Below are positions 26,899 through 33,028 of a DNA stretch of 56,583 bases, one piece after another. Below the pieces are notes generated by a model. It saw nothing but the letters and a program-made list of their open reading frames with translations. It did not search any database and was not told the origin of the DNA. The translations under genes and the position numbers were made by a program. The first letter of the stretch is position 1. Each line of letters begins with the position of its first letter. The stretch comes from a virus, in IMG/VR virus record IMGVR_UViG_3300042387_001648, positions 1 through 56,583 of that record; one strand, given 5' to 3'.

Positions 26899-27135
26899 AT
26901 GAATTTTACAATTTACACTAAACAAGATTGTCCTTACTGTTACAAGGTTAAGCAGGTTTTGGAGTTGACAGGGAATAAGTTTGTAGAGTATACTCTAGGT
27001 GAACACTTTACCAAAGACCAGTTTTATGCTGAATTTGGTGATGGTTCTACCTTTCCACAAGTTCTTTGTAATGATAAGAAATTGGGTGGGTGTACTGATA
27101 CTGTTAAATTTTTAAAAGAGAGACAAATTGTCTGA
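26899..27135 (+). CDS. Glutaredoxin
   Basis: The 78-residue protein has the active site C11-P-Y-C14 at the end of the first strand, the cis-Pro loop FPQV near residue 53 and a GGCTDT glutathione-binding turn near residue 63. It is the standard single-domain size. In phages of this type, glutaredoxins keep ribonucleotide reductase reduced, feeding dNTP synthesis. It begins a run of small genes leading to the replication block. Its stop overlaps the TTG start of the following gene. Confidence 0.9.
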   Translation: MNFTIYTKQDCPYCYKVKQVLELTGNKFVEYTLGEHFTKDQFYAEFGDGSTFPQVLCNDKKLGGCTDTVKFLKERQIV

Positions 27136-27337
27136 TACGAACATAAATAATTCCAAGATTCGCGTTAATCGTGGACTAGAACTTATCTTAAGTGGAGGTA
27201 AGAGAAAGCAGCCCAAGTATTTTCACATTATTTTTGAAAAGTTGGTCTGCTTTCTTAAGCGGGAAGTGACCATCTATTTTGAATTTTCTTTAGATATAAA
27301 GAAATCCAGTAGTTCCCGAGGAAGAAAAAAATGTTAG
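27128..27337 (+). CDS. Small basic conserved phage protein, unknown role
   Basis: The 69-residue protein begins at TTG 27128 inside the glutaredoxin gene; no ATG is available nearby. It contains the stretch ELILSGGKRKQPKYFHI and a hydrophobic, beta-prone segment (FLKREVTIYFEFSLDI), and ends in a basic tail (RGRKKC). The pattern matches a short gene I associate with cyanomyoviruses. Its position between glutaredoxin and a membrane protein fits. No catalytic motif is present. The non-ATG start is the main uncertainty. Confidence 0.5.
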   Translation: MSDTNINNSKIRVNRGLELILSGGKRKQPKYFHIIFEKLVCFLKREVTIYFEFSLDIKKSSSSRGRKKC

Positions 27338-27555
27338 CAACAAGTTTAGTATTTGGTTCATTCATGACCATTTTGTTTTTTATTGTTGGACTGCTATCTG
27401 GATGGGTCGCTAGGGAATACATGATGAATTACAGGGAAATTCCAAGACCTCACCCTGAAATGTTTGATTCGCAGGGTAATCTTATACCCGATGAGGTAAT
27501 TGCATTTAATTTTGAGAACTATTATGACAACGACGACACAGAAGAAGACGAGTAG
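27331..27555 (+). CDS. Small single-pass membrane protein
   Basis: The 74-residue protein has one strong N-terminal membrane helix (LVFGSFMTILFFIVGLLSGW, about residues 5-24), followed by a charged segment with HPEMFD and an acidic C-terminal tail (NDDTEEDE). A purine-rich ribosome site (GAGGAAG) precedes the ATG. It overlaps the previous gene by 7 bases and the next by 32. The layout suggests an inner-membrane protein with its tail in the cytoplasm. The function is unknown. Confidence 0.65.
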   Translation: MLATSLVFGSFMTILFFIVGLLSGWVAREYMMNYREIPRPHPEMFDSQGNLIPDEVIAFNFENYYDNDDTEEDE

Positions 27556-28132
27556 AACTTCTAAACCGAAAACAACATCTACTCCGACTAAAAAAATATC
27601 AGAGGATCTTCCTGTAAATCCTTTTGCTTTTGAAGTTTTAGAATTAGTTTCCAGTCAAAGAACTAATGCTAAAAAAGTTGAACTTCTCCAAAGATATGGA
27701 GATCCTTCTCTGAAAGCAATCTTTATTTGGAACTTTGATGAGAGCCTTGTATCTGCCCTTCCAGAAGGCGATGTTCCTTATGCTAATACTGGGGAGCAAA
27801 ATTCATTCAGTGGCACTGTGAGCGATAAGGTGCGGGACGCAGTGGATAAAATGAATGAGATGGGATCTAACTCATTAGGAATGAATGATCAAGGACAAAT
27901 TACAATACGTAAAGAGTATACTCGTTTCTATAATTTTATCCGTGGTGGTAATGATGGGTTGAGCTCTCTTCGTAGAGAAACTATGTTCATTAATATCCTT
28001 CAAGGTCTTCATCCACTTGAGGCAGAAATTTTAATTCTTGTTAAAGATAAAAAATTAGAAACAAAATATAAAGTTAGTAAAGAAATTGTTGCAGAAGCAT
28101 ATCCAGATATTAAATGGGGAAATCGTGTATGA
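27524..28132 (+). CDS. Conserved cyanophage protein of unknown function
   Basis: I choose ATG 27524 (MTTTTQKKTSRTSK) over 27500, because the first eight residues from 27500 lie in the previous gene's coding end and lack a ribosome site. The 202-residue product has a basic, Thr-rich N-terminus (residues 1-27) and then a helical domain with NAKKVELLQRYGDPSLKAIF and LHPLEAEILILVKDKKLE near the end. This pattern is shared with a protein widely present in T4-like cyanophages. It has no recognised catalytic site. A DNA- or RNA-linked role is possible from the basic tail but not shown. Confidence 0.6.
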   Translation: MTTTTQKKTSRTSKPKTTSTPTKKISEDLPVNPFAFEVLELVSSQRTNAKKVELLQRYGDPSLKAIFIWNFDESLVSALPEGDVPYANTGEQNSFSGTVSDKVRDAVDKMNEMGSNSLGMNDQGQITIRKEYTRFYNFIRGGNDGLSSLRRETMFINILQGLHPLEAEILILVKDKKLETKYKVSKEIVAEAYPDIKWGNRV

Positions 28133-28488
28133 GTAGTAAACTTCGTGATGTTGTTCAAATGTCCCATAGTAAGGAGGAAGAAATGATTGAATGGACAAAA
28201 GAAGAGAAAGAAAATCTTCCTCCTAAGTATGGATGCCAAATTTTAGTTGAAAATGGAACTCTTGATCAAGTAAAAGATTCATCTTGGCCTAATGATGCAT
28301 ATTTAATTTGGTATAAAATTGGTGAAGAAGTTCATATGGATCTTTGTAGAGGAACCAGAGTTAGAATCTTTGATCTTTACTATGATAAATTTGGTCCTGG
28401 AGCAATTCAAAAAATTGATTTTGGATATGGAAGAATGAGTCCAAAACTCTGGGGATACAAAGCACCCGAAAAGAAAAAGCGAAAGTAA
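28129..28488 (+). CDS. Conserved small phage protein, unknown function
   Basis: ATG 28129 overlaps the previous TGA (ATGA), which I prefer to the start five codons upstream. The 119-residue product has a lysine-rich end (APEKKKRK), a central beta-rich region (DAYLIWYKIGEEVHMDLCRGTRVRIFDLYYDKFG) and a GYGRMSPKLWGY motif. It is the last gene before a strong terminator. I do not recognise a characterised function. A nucleic-acid-binding role would fit the basic tail, but this is a guess. Confidence 0.55.
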   Translation: MSSKLRDVVQMSHSKEEEMIEWTKEEKENLPPKYGCQILVENGTLDQVKDSSWPNDAYLIWYKIGEEVHMDLCRGTRVRIFDLYYDKFGPGAIQKIDFGYGRMSPKLWGYKAPEKKKRK

Positions 28489-28497
28489 TTTCCCTGG

Positions 28498-28527
28498 AAC
28501 CCCGAAAAAATTTTGGGGTATTTTTTT
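28498..28527 (+). terminator. Rho-independent terminator
   Basis: ACCCC at 28499-28503 pairs with GGGGT at 28515-28519, helped by A and T runs that can extend the stem, followed by a T-rich tract (ATTTTTTT). It stands 10 bases after the stop of the preceding gene and separates that operon from the riboswitch unit. Confidence 0.85.
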
Positions 28528-28544
28528 GCCCTTAAGATTTTATA

Positions 28545-28568
28545 AAACTGTAACAGATGTTACAGTTT
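28545..28568 (+). promoter_or_regulatory. NtcA-type palindrome GTA-N8-TAC
   Basis: AAACTGTAAC and GTTACAGTTT form a perfect 10-base inverted repeat around AGAT. Inside it, GTA (28550-28552), eight bases, and TAC (28561-28563) match the binding site of NtcA, the cyanobacterial nitrogen regulator. Its centre lies about 51 bases upstream of the predicted start near 28608, one helical turn from the classical -41.5 position. Phage use of NtcA-type sites is known from T4-like cyanophages. Binding here is inferred. Confidence 0.65.
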
Positions 28569-28572
28569 AAAC

Positions 28573-28601
28573 TTGCTATATAAATGCAATGGGTCTATAA
28601 T
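28573..28601 (+). promoter_or_regulatory. Sigma70-type promoter for the riboswitch unit
   Basis: TTGCTA (28573-28578) and a perfect TATAAT (28596-28601) are 17 bases apart. The start of transcription would fall near 28608, directly at the first base pair of the aptamer. A TATAAATG sequence at 28579-28586 resembles a late promoter, so the unit may have overlapping early and late control. Confidence 0.7.
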
Positions 28602-28608
28602 GACCTTA

Positions 28609-28701
28609 CGTTCATCTGGGAAACCAGACGCAAGTAGGACGGCGGAACGGGACGTTCATTCGCTATTCGCAAATAGCGAACGCAAACCGCCCGAAGGAAC
28701 G
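28609..28701 (+). ncRNA. Glutamine riboswitch (glnA / Downstream-peptide type)
   Basis: The sequence shows the conserved parts of the glutamine aptamer. P1 is CGTTC (28609-28613) with GAACG (28697-28701). P2 is TCTGG (28615-28619) with CCAGA (28624-28628) around a GAAA tetraloop. The hallmark GACGCAAGTAGG follows at 28627-28638, and CGAAGGAACG closes the fold. P3 is GGCGG (28641-28645) with CCGCC (28687-28691) and carries an unusually long insert: a 9-base-pair hairpin (28659-28667 with 28672-28680) and a possible GAACG/CGTTC hairpin. The related Downstream-peptide RNAs are known upstream of short peptide genes in cyanobacteria and their phages, as seen here. The aptamer lies 33 bases before the peptide's ATG. 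Confidence 0.85.
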
Positions 28702-28734
28702 GGGCCTAAAAATCTCATTCTGGAGGAAATCCTA

Positions 28735-28872
28735 ATGTCAAAAGTAGTATATCGTGGTGTCGAATATGATACCCAAAAACGTCTTGAGTATCAACAACAA
28801 ATGATGCAACAACCTCAACAATATAACGAAACTTATCGTGGCGTTAAGTTTGTAAAGGAGGGACATAAATGA
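28735..28872 (+). CDS. YRGV-motif (DUF4278-like) small peptide
   Basis: The 45-residue peptide starts at ATG 28735 with GGAGG 9-13 bases upstream; an in-frame ATG further upstream would place the aptamer inside the gene and is rejected. It has VVYRGVEYD near its start and TYRGVKFVKEG near its end, joined by a Gln-rich linker. The YRGV motif is that of DUF4278 peptides, which in cyanobacteria include PirA, a partner of the PII nitrogen-signalling protein. A phage copy under NtcA and glutamine control could alter arginine or nitrogen metabolism. The family match is by motif; PII binding is inference. Confidence 0.75.
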   Translation: MSKVVYRGVEYDTQKRLEYQQQMMQQPQQYNETYRGVKFVKEGHK

Positions 28873-28967
28873 TGAAAAAACTCAATTTTCTTCAACTTAT
28901 TAAAGAACAAAAGCAAAAACAAGATAGACGTTATCAAGCACTTCTTATAAATGCGGGAGCAAGGTAA
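28869..28967 (+). CDS. Small basic peptide, unknown function
   Basis: The 32-residue ORF starts at ATG 28869, overlapping the YRGV peptide's TGA, with AAGGAGG just upstream (28855-28861). It encodes MMKKLNFLQLIKEQKQKQD and a short basic tail and ends at TAA 28965-28967, which overlaps the next ATG. The strong ribosome site and tight packing support translation. The product would be a single basic helix. Confidence 0.5.
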   Translation: MMKKLNFLQLIKEQKQKQDRRYQALLINAGAR

Positions 28968-29050
28968 TGATGGTTATTGCACAAATTACTGTTGCATCTG
29001 TTACGTTTATCACTCTATTATCTTTGTTCATTCAGTTGATTTATAGGTAA
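28967..29050 (+). CDS. Tiny membrane peptide
   Basis: The 27-residue ORF begins at ATG 28967, sharing one base with the previous stop. Nearly all of it is one hydrophobic helix (VIAQITVASVTFITLLSLFI). A strong terminator follows 12 bases after the stop. It could be a membrane-inserted peptide that accompanies the nitrogen-linked unit, but its short length makes translation uncertain. Confidence 0.45.
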   Translation: MMVIAQITVASVTFITLLSLFIQLIYR

Positions 29051-29062
29051 ACGAAATACGTT

Positions 29063-29090
29063 AAGGAGGGATTGATTCCCTCCTTTTTTT
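29063..29090 (+). terminator. Rho-independent terminator
   Basis: AAGGAGGGA (29063-29071) pairs with TCCCTCCTT (29077-29085) across a five-base loop and runs into seven T residues. It closes the riboswitch-peptide transcription unit. Confidence 0.9.
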
Positions 29091-29100
29091 ATGGTATGAT
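29072..29100 (+). promoter_or_regulatory. Sigma70-like promoter overlapping the terminator
   Basis: TTGATT (29072-29077) and TATGAT (29095-29100) are 17 bases apart, placing a start near 29107 and 16 bases before the ATG at 29123. The -35 element lies in the loop of the terminator hairpin. This would restart transcription for the thyX group. Confidence 0.5.
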
Positions 29101-29122
29101 GGTGCGAGAGAACAATATTTTA

Positions 29123-29284
29123 ATGGACAAAGAAAAACTAAAATTAATTGTTCGCAATCTGGAATTGTTGGTTGATTCCTTGAAAGCAGAAATCTATTCT
29201 GATGTTTCTGCTTATAAACCTAAAGAACCGATGGGAAAAAGACCAATTTTAGATTACGACGAAATTTTTGAGGATTCTGAATGA
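29123..29284 (+). CDS. Small acidic helical phage protein
   Basis: I start at ATG 29123 (MDKEKLKLIVRNLE), since the in-frame ATG at 29072 lies in the terminator. The 53-residue product has an N-terminal amphipathic helix (about residues 1-25) and an acidic end (LDYDEIFEDSE). It overlaps the next gene's start by 4 bases. No function can be assigned; it is likely a conserved cyanophage gene. Confidence 0.55.
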   Translation: MDKEKLKLIVRNLELLVDSLKAEIYSDVSAYKPKEPMGKRPILDYDEIFEDSE

Positions 29285-29448
29285 GTAGTAGAGCAAGAGA
29301 ATTAGTAAAGTTGTTGGAAAGGTTGGTCAAACAAGATCATCTCTATTCCGATGAGCAACTAAAAGAAATGAAATCACAATTGCGAGTAATAAAACAAGAA
29401 CTTGCAGATATTGAAGCACAAACATCAAAAGGATTTGGAAAAAAATGA
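29281..29448 (+). CDS. Small coiled-coil-like phage protein
   Basis: The ORF starts at ATG 29281, inside the previous stop, and ends at TGA 29446-29448, overlapping the thyX ATG. The 55-residue product (MSSRARELVKLLERLVKQ at its start) is almost entirely helical with heptad-like leucines, consistent with a short coiled coil. Its coupling to thyX suggests shared expression. No catalytic residues are apparent. Confidence 0.6.
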   Translation: MSSRARELVKLLERLVKQDHLYSDEQLKEMKSQLRVIKQELADIEAQTSKGFGKK

Positions 29449-30080
29449 CGGTAAAACTTATTTCAGTAACGCCCGATGCAGAAAAAACAATGGCGTATGT
29501 TGCACGAGTTAGCAATCCTGCGAATCAAGACAACGAAAACTATGCCAAGTTGCTTGCTTATTGCATTAAGCATAATCATTGGTCTGTTTTTGAACAGTCT
29601 TTTATGACTCTTGAGATTGAAACGAATCGTGGTATCGCAGCTCAGATTTTGCGTCACCGTTCGTTTACATATCAAGAATTTTCACAACGTTATGCAGATT
29701 CTTCTCTGCTAGGCGAAACAATTCCTGTTCCAGAACTTCGCCGCCAAGACACAAAGAATCGCCAAAACTCTATTGATGATGTTGATCCTTCTGTAGTTGA
29801 AAAATATGAATATTTGATTCGTGAGCATTTTAGAGATGCTATGGCACTGTATCAAACAATGCTGGATGAGGGAATTGCAAAGGAATGTGCAAGGTTCGTG
29901 CTTCCTTTGGCAACACCGACAAAAATTTATATGTCTGGCTCATGCAGGTCGTGGATTCATTATATCAATCTTCGCTCTGCAAATGGCACTCAAAAAGAGC
30001 ATATGGATATTGCACTTGCATGTAAGGAAATTTTCAAAGAGCAGTTCCCATCAGTATCAGAAGCACTTGAATGGGTCTAA
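29445..30080 (+). CDS. thyX: Flavin-dependent thymidylate synthase ThyX
   Basis: The 211-residue protein has the ThyX signature at residues 70-82: R-H-R followed by the S-x-R end (RHRSFTYQEFSQR), with Thr in place of the first usual Ser. The enzyme methylates dUMP to dTMP using methylenetetrahydrofolate, FAD and NADPH, which supplies thymine for phage DNA. Length and overall motif order match the family. T4-like cyanophages commonly carry thyX beside phoH, as here. The start overlaps the previous stop by 4 bases. Confidence 0.95.
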   Translation: MTVKLISVTPDAEKTMAYVARVSNPANQDNENYAKLLAYCIKHNHWSVFEQSFMTLEIETNRGIAAQILRHRSFTYQEFSQRYADSSLLGETIPVPELRRQDTKNRQNSIDDVDPSVVEKYEYLIREHFRDAMALYQTMLDEGIAKECARFVLPLATPTKIYMSGSCRSWIHYINLRSANGTQKEHMDIALACKEIFKEQFPSVSEALEWV

Positions 30081-30083
30081 ATA
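30077..30083 (+). promoter_or_regulatory. Possible late promoter CTAAATA
   Basis: CTAAATA overlaps the thyX stop and ends 23 bases before the ATG at 30107, the spacing seen for other late-type motifs in this window. Short and AT-rich, so support is weak. Confidence 0.35.
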
Positions 30084-30106
30084 AATTATCTTGATTTCGT
30101 AACTTT

Positions 30107-30349
30107 ATGGCAATTTATCCAGTTATTCACGTAGAAACAGGTGAAAAAAAAGTTGTTGAAATGAGTGTCAACGACATTATGCAATGGTATAAAGACAATC
30201 CTGAATGGAAACGGGATTGGTCTGAAGGATGCGCAACTCCAGGAGAAGTTGGAGATTGGCAGAACAAATTGATTAGTAAAAACCCAGGGTGGAACGACGT
30301 TCTAGGACGTGCTGCGAAAATGCCTGGATCTAACGTAAAGAAAATCTAG
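30107..30349 (+). CDS. Small phage protein, unknown function
   Basis: The 80-residue protein includes EMSVNDIMQWYKDNPEWKRDW and a PGEVGDWQNKLI stretch. It is found, as I recall, next to phoH in several cyanomyoviruses. It contains one Cys and several Trp residues and has no membrane helix or clear motif. One base separates it from phoH, so the two are probably co-translated. Function unknown. Confidence 0.6.
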   Translation: MAIYPVIHVETGEKKVVEMSVNDIMQWYKDNPEWKRDWSEGCATPGEVGDWQNKLISKNPGWNDVLGRAAKMPGSNVKKI

Positions 30350-30350
30350 T

Positions 30351-31109
30351 ATGGCAAGAAGAAAGAGAGGATCTGCAGAGCAACCTATTGGGGTTGGACT
30401 CACAGCAAAGCAGATGAAGCGTAGAAAACCCTTAAGTTCTGAATATCTTTTAGATATTGAACCAGTTACAGATAATCAGAAAAAGTTTTTTGATGCCTAT
30501 GCTGAAGGGAAACATTTAGTTGCTTATGGATGTGCTGGAACTGGTAAAACTTTTATTACTCTCTACAATGCTTTATGTGATGTTTTAGATGAAAATAGTC
30601 CTTATGAAAGAATCTATCTAGTTCGCTCTCTTGTTGCGACACGTGAAATTGGATTCCTTCCAGGAACACATGATGACAAGGCGGATATTTACCAAATTCC
30701 TTATAAGAATATGGTGAAATATATGTTCCAGATGCCTACAGATGCTGATTTTGAAATGCTTTATGGTAATCTAAAGGGGCAAGAAACTATTAAGTTTTGG
30801 AGTACATCATTCCTTCGGGGAACAACATTAGATAATGCAATTGTGATTGTTGATGAGTTTCAGAATTTAACTTTCCATGAATTGGACAGTATAATTACAC
30901 GCATAGGTGAAAATTCTAAGATTATGTTCTGTGGAGACGCGACTCAGTCTGATCTTCAAAAAACAAATGATCGTAATGGAATTATTGATTTCATAAAAAT
31001 CTTAAGATCCATGCCATCAATTGATTTAATTGAGTTTGGGGTAAATGATATTGTTCGCTCTGGTCTTGTTAAAGAATACATTGTTGCAAAAATTGAATCA
31101 GGATTTTAA
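30351..31109 (+). CDS. phoH: PhoH-family ATPase
   Basis: The 252-residue protein has Walker A GCAGTGKT (residues 60-67) and Walker B IVIVDEFQN (Asp168, Glu169), followed by a sensor-like FCGDATQSD. PhoH proteins are RNA- or nucleotide-linked ATPases that are widespread in marine phages, where they are used as a marker gene; their role in infection is unsettled. A short basic N-terminus (MARRKRG) precedes the domain. Its stop overlaps the ATG of the nuclease gene. Confidence 0.93.
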   Translation: MARRKRGSAEQPIGVGLTAKQMKRRKPLSSEYLLDIEPVTDNQKKFFDAYAEGKHLVAYGCAGTGKTFITLYNALCDVLDENSPYERIYLVRSLVATREIGFLPGTHDDKADIYQIPYKNMVKYMFQMPTDADFEMLYGNLKGQETIKFWSTSFLRGTTLDNAIVIVDEFQNLTFHELDSIITRIGENSKIMFCGDATQSDLQKTNDRNGIIDFIKILRSMPSIDLIEFGVNDIVRSGLVKEYIVAKIESGF

Positions 31110-31789
31110 TGTTTAAACATGTTGATATTGAACTCCCTAAACTTGAAAGGGAGACCATAGATGGAGTTAGGTACTATAAGGTTCCTGATGGTGAAGATCT
31201 TATTAAACTATTTTCAATCACTTCAGTAACTAGTCATAAAAATCGCCAAGTATTTGTTAAATGGCGTAAAAAAGTAGGTGATGAAGAAGCAGATAGAATT
31301 ACACGACAATCAACAAGTCGTGGAACTGATATGCACACTCTTACTGAACATCACCTTAAAAATGAAGAACTTCCAGAAGTTCAACCTTTGTCGCAATTTT
31401 TATTTAAAATTGCTAAACCAGATTTAAATCGTATAAATAACATTTATACTCTTGAAGGTTCCCTGTACAGCAAAGTTCTTGGAGTAGCGGGAACAGTAGA
31501 TTGTATTGCAGAGTTTGATGGCGAATTAGCAATAATCGACTTTAAAACATCTAAAAAACCAAAACCACGGGAGTGGATTGAGCATTATTTTGTTCAGTGT
31601 GCTGCTTATGCCTGTATGTTCTATGAACTGACTGGTATTCCCGTCAAAAAACTTGTAATTATCATGGCTTGCGAAAATGGAGAATGTATCGTTTATGAAG
31701 AAAGAGACAAATCAAAGTACATCAAACTACTCACCGAATACATTAGAGAGTTTGTTAGAGATAAACTGGAATTGTATGGAACACAATAA
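31109..31789 (+). CDS. PD-(D/E)XK exonuclease-like protein
   Basis: The 226-residue protein has a nuclease core with Asp131 (GTVDCIAEF), then Asp144-x-Lys146 (IIDFKTSK), which are the metal and catalytic residues of the PD-(D/E)XK fold. A downstream Gln in FVQCAAYA matches the QxxxY helix of RecB-type nucleases. His76 in RGTDMHTL fits the N-terminal motif. Such enzymes in cyanophages probably process phage or host DNA. It is translationally coupled to phoH and overlaps gp33 by 14 bases. Confidence 0.8.
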   Translation: MFKHVDIELPKLERETIDGVRYYKVPDGEDLIKLFSITSVTSHKNRQVFVKWRKKVGDEEADRITRQSTSRGTDMHTLTEHHLKNEELPEVQPLSQFLFKIAKPDLNRINNIYTLEGSLYSKVLGVAGTVDCIAEFDGELAIIDFKTSKKPKPREWIEHYFVQCAAYACMFYELTGIPVKKLVIIMACENGECIVYEERDKSKYIKLLTEYIREFVRDKLELYGTQ

Positions 31790-32036
31790 AGAATTAGAAC
31801 AAGCTATAGAAAATAAATTTTTAACTCCATCTAAATTTTCATTAGAAATCGAAAAGATAGTGGTATCTGAAAATATGAACTACATTGATGCTATTTGTCA
31901 TTATTGTGAAGTTAATAGTATTGATGTAGAATCTGTATCAAAACTGGTTTCAAAACCGTTAAAAGAAAGATTAAAATGGGACGCAACTCGTCTCAATTTT
32001 ATGAAAAAAACTTCTAGAGCAAAACTGCCCCTATGA
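31776..32036 (+). CDS. gp33: gp33-like late transcription co-activator
   Basis: I choose ATG 31776, which begins MEHNKELEQAIENK; the earlier in-frame ATG at 31677 lies deep in the nuclease gene. The 86-residue product contains NYIDAICHYCEVNSIDVE and ends in WDATRLNFMKKTSRAKLPL, matching the small gp33 protein of T4-like phages. In T4, gp33 links the RNA polymerase flap to the sliding clamp for late transcription. Its presence agrees with the late promoter motifs found here. It overlaps both neighbouring genes. Confidence 0.75.
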   Translation: MEHNKELEQAIENKFLTPSKFSLEIEKIVVSENMNYIDAICHYCEVNSIDVESVSKLVSKPLKERLKWDATRLNFMKKTSRAKLPL

Positions 32037-32629
32037 TCGTGACCCCCTTTGAAACTTATCAACATTATTTGTCACTTAAAAATCATTTCACAAATCCAAA
32101 ATACGACTTCTTTAGATATGGTGGTAAATCACGTGCCAGTGTAACTTCTTTTAATAAACGAAAAGATAAGTACTGGTTTGAAAAAACCTCACGTAAGTAT
32201 TCTGATAAAGAAGTCGTAGATTTTCTTGTATCAAACTTTGTATCCGCAGACAACCCACAAAACTTATGGATTGGAGAAATTATCAATTCTGGAGAAAGGA
32301 CCTACGCAGATTGGATGCGGAGACAACAGAGTTTAACTTACTTGTTCAAAGAACAATCGGAGGAATTGTTCTCGGAGATAAAATTAGACGATGCGCTGAA
32401 TTGTTCCAAGGGGCATCCACCAGTCCTCAAAAGGTTCTTAAGCGGGAAATTATCGCTAGAAACATTCGTAATTTACGACAAAATATTCCGTTTCTCAACC
32501 GATTTTGATAAGAAATTGCTCGATCCAGTGTGGGAAACCGTAAGTTTAAAACTTAAAAAGTATAGTCCATTCCTAAATATTGATGTGTTCCAATATAAAA
32601 AGAAATTAAGGGAAATCTTAAATGAGTGA
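32033..32629 (+). CDS. gp59: gp59-like helicase loader
   Basis: The 198-residue protein matches T4 gp59 along its N-terminal half: KYDFFRYGGKS, then FNKRKDKYWFEK, then DFLVSNFVSAD and LWIGEI. T4 gp59 loads the gp41 helicase on gp32-coated DNA at forks. The C-terminal half keeps helical stretches such as LLDPVWETVSLKLKKY in the same order as T4. Start and end overlap neighbours by 4 and 8 bases. The gp32 gene is two genes downstream, fitting the known partnership. Confidence 0.85.
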   Translation: MIVTPFETYQHYLSLKNHFTNPKYDFFRYGGKSRASVTSFNKRKDKYWFEKTSRKYSDKEVVDFLVSNFVSADNPQNLWIGEIINSGERTYADWMRRQQSLTYLFKEQSEELFSEIKLDDALNCSKGHPPVLKRFLSGKLSLETFVIYDKIFRFSTDFDKKLLDPVWETVSLKLKKYSPFLNIDVFQYKKKLREILNE

Positions 32630-32960
32630 CTTTTTTGATTCTGAAATTATTCAGGAAGAATTGAGAGAAATTAATAAACTACAAGAAGACATTTACGGAA
32701 GTATTCTTACTTTCGGTATGATGTCAAATGAAGATAAGTTGGAACATATTGAAAAGTTGAGCAACTTATTAGATAAACAACGTATCATGTATACACGTTT
32801 ATCTCTGTCTGATGATCCAGCGGCAGTTGAAATGAAAGAGAATTTGCGCAAATCTGTGTCTTTGATGGGATTCCCACCAGACACAGATATGCAGGTGTTA
32901 TTTACTAGTATGACAAAAACGATTGAGTCTCTTAAAAAGTTTATCAATCCTACCCCTTGA
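32622..32960 (+). CDS. DUF1825-like protein
   Basis: The 112-residue protein is nearly all helical, with ELREINKLQEDIYGSILTF and KLSNLLDKQRIMYTRLSLSDDP, a pattern of the DUF1825 family shared by cyanobacteria and cyanophages. Such genes are usual neighbours of gp32 in cyanomyoviruses. It overlaps the gp59 gene by 8 bases. The -35 element of the gp32 promoter lies across its stop codon. The molecular role is unknown. Confidence 0.75.
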   Translation: MSDFFDSEIIQEELREINKLQEDIYGSILTFGMMSNEDKLEHIEKLSNLLDKQRIMYTRLSLSDDPAAVEMKENLRKSVSLMGFPPDTDMQVLFTSMTKTIESLKKFINPTP

Positions 32961-32985
32961 CTTCCCTGCTCTTCCTTGCTATACT
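32957..32985 (+). promoter_or_regulatory. Sigma70-type promoter for gp32
   Basis: TTGACT (32957-32962) and TATACT (32980-32985) are separated by 17 bases, a close match to the bacterial consensus. The start would be near 32992, with GAGG near 33015 as ribosome site before the gp32 ATG. It fits strong early expression. Confidence 0.75.
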
Positions 32986-33028
32986 ATCCAAGTAATCCTC
33001 CAAATCCAAACTATCCGAGGTAATCCTA

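Noticed and set aside
28573-28734. Extending the YRGV peptide gene upstream to an in-frame ATG near 28573
   Set aside because: That would place the promoter and the whole aptamer in coding sequence; the ATG at 28735 has a good ribosome site.
31432-31439. TATAAATA as a late promoter
   Set aside because: It lies in the middle of the nuclease gene, more than 300 bases from the next start, so chance occurrence in AT-rich coding DNA is likelier.
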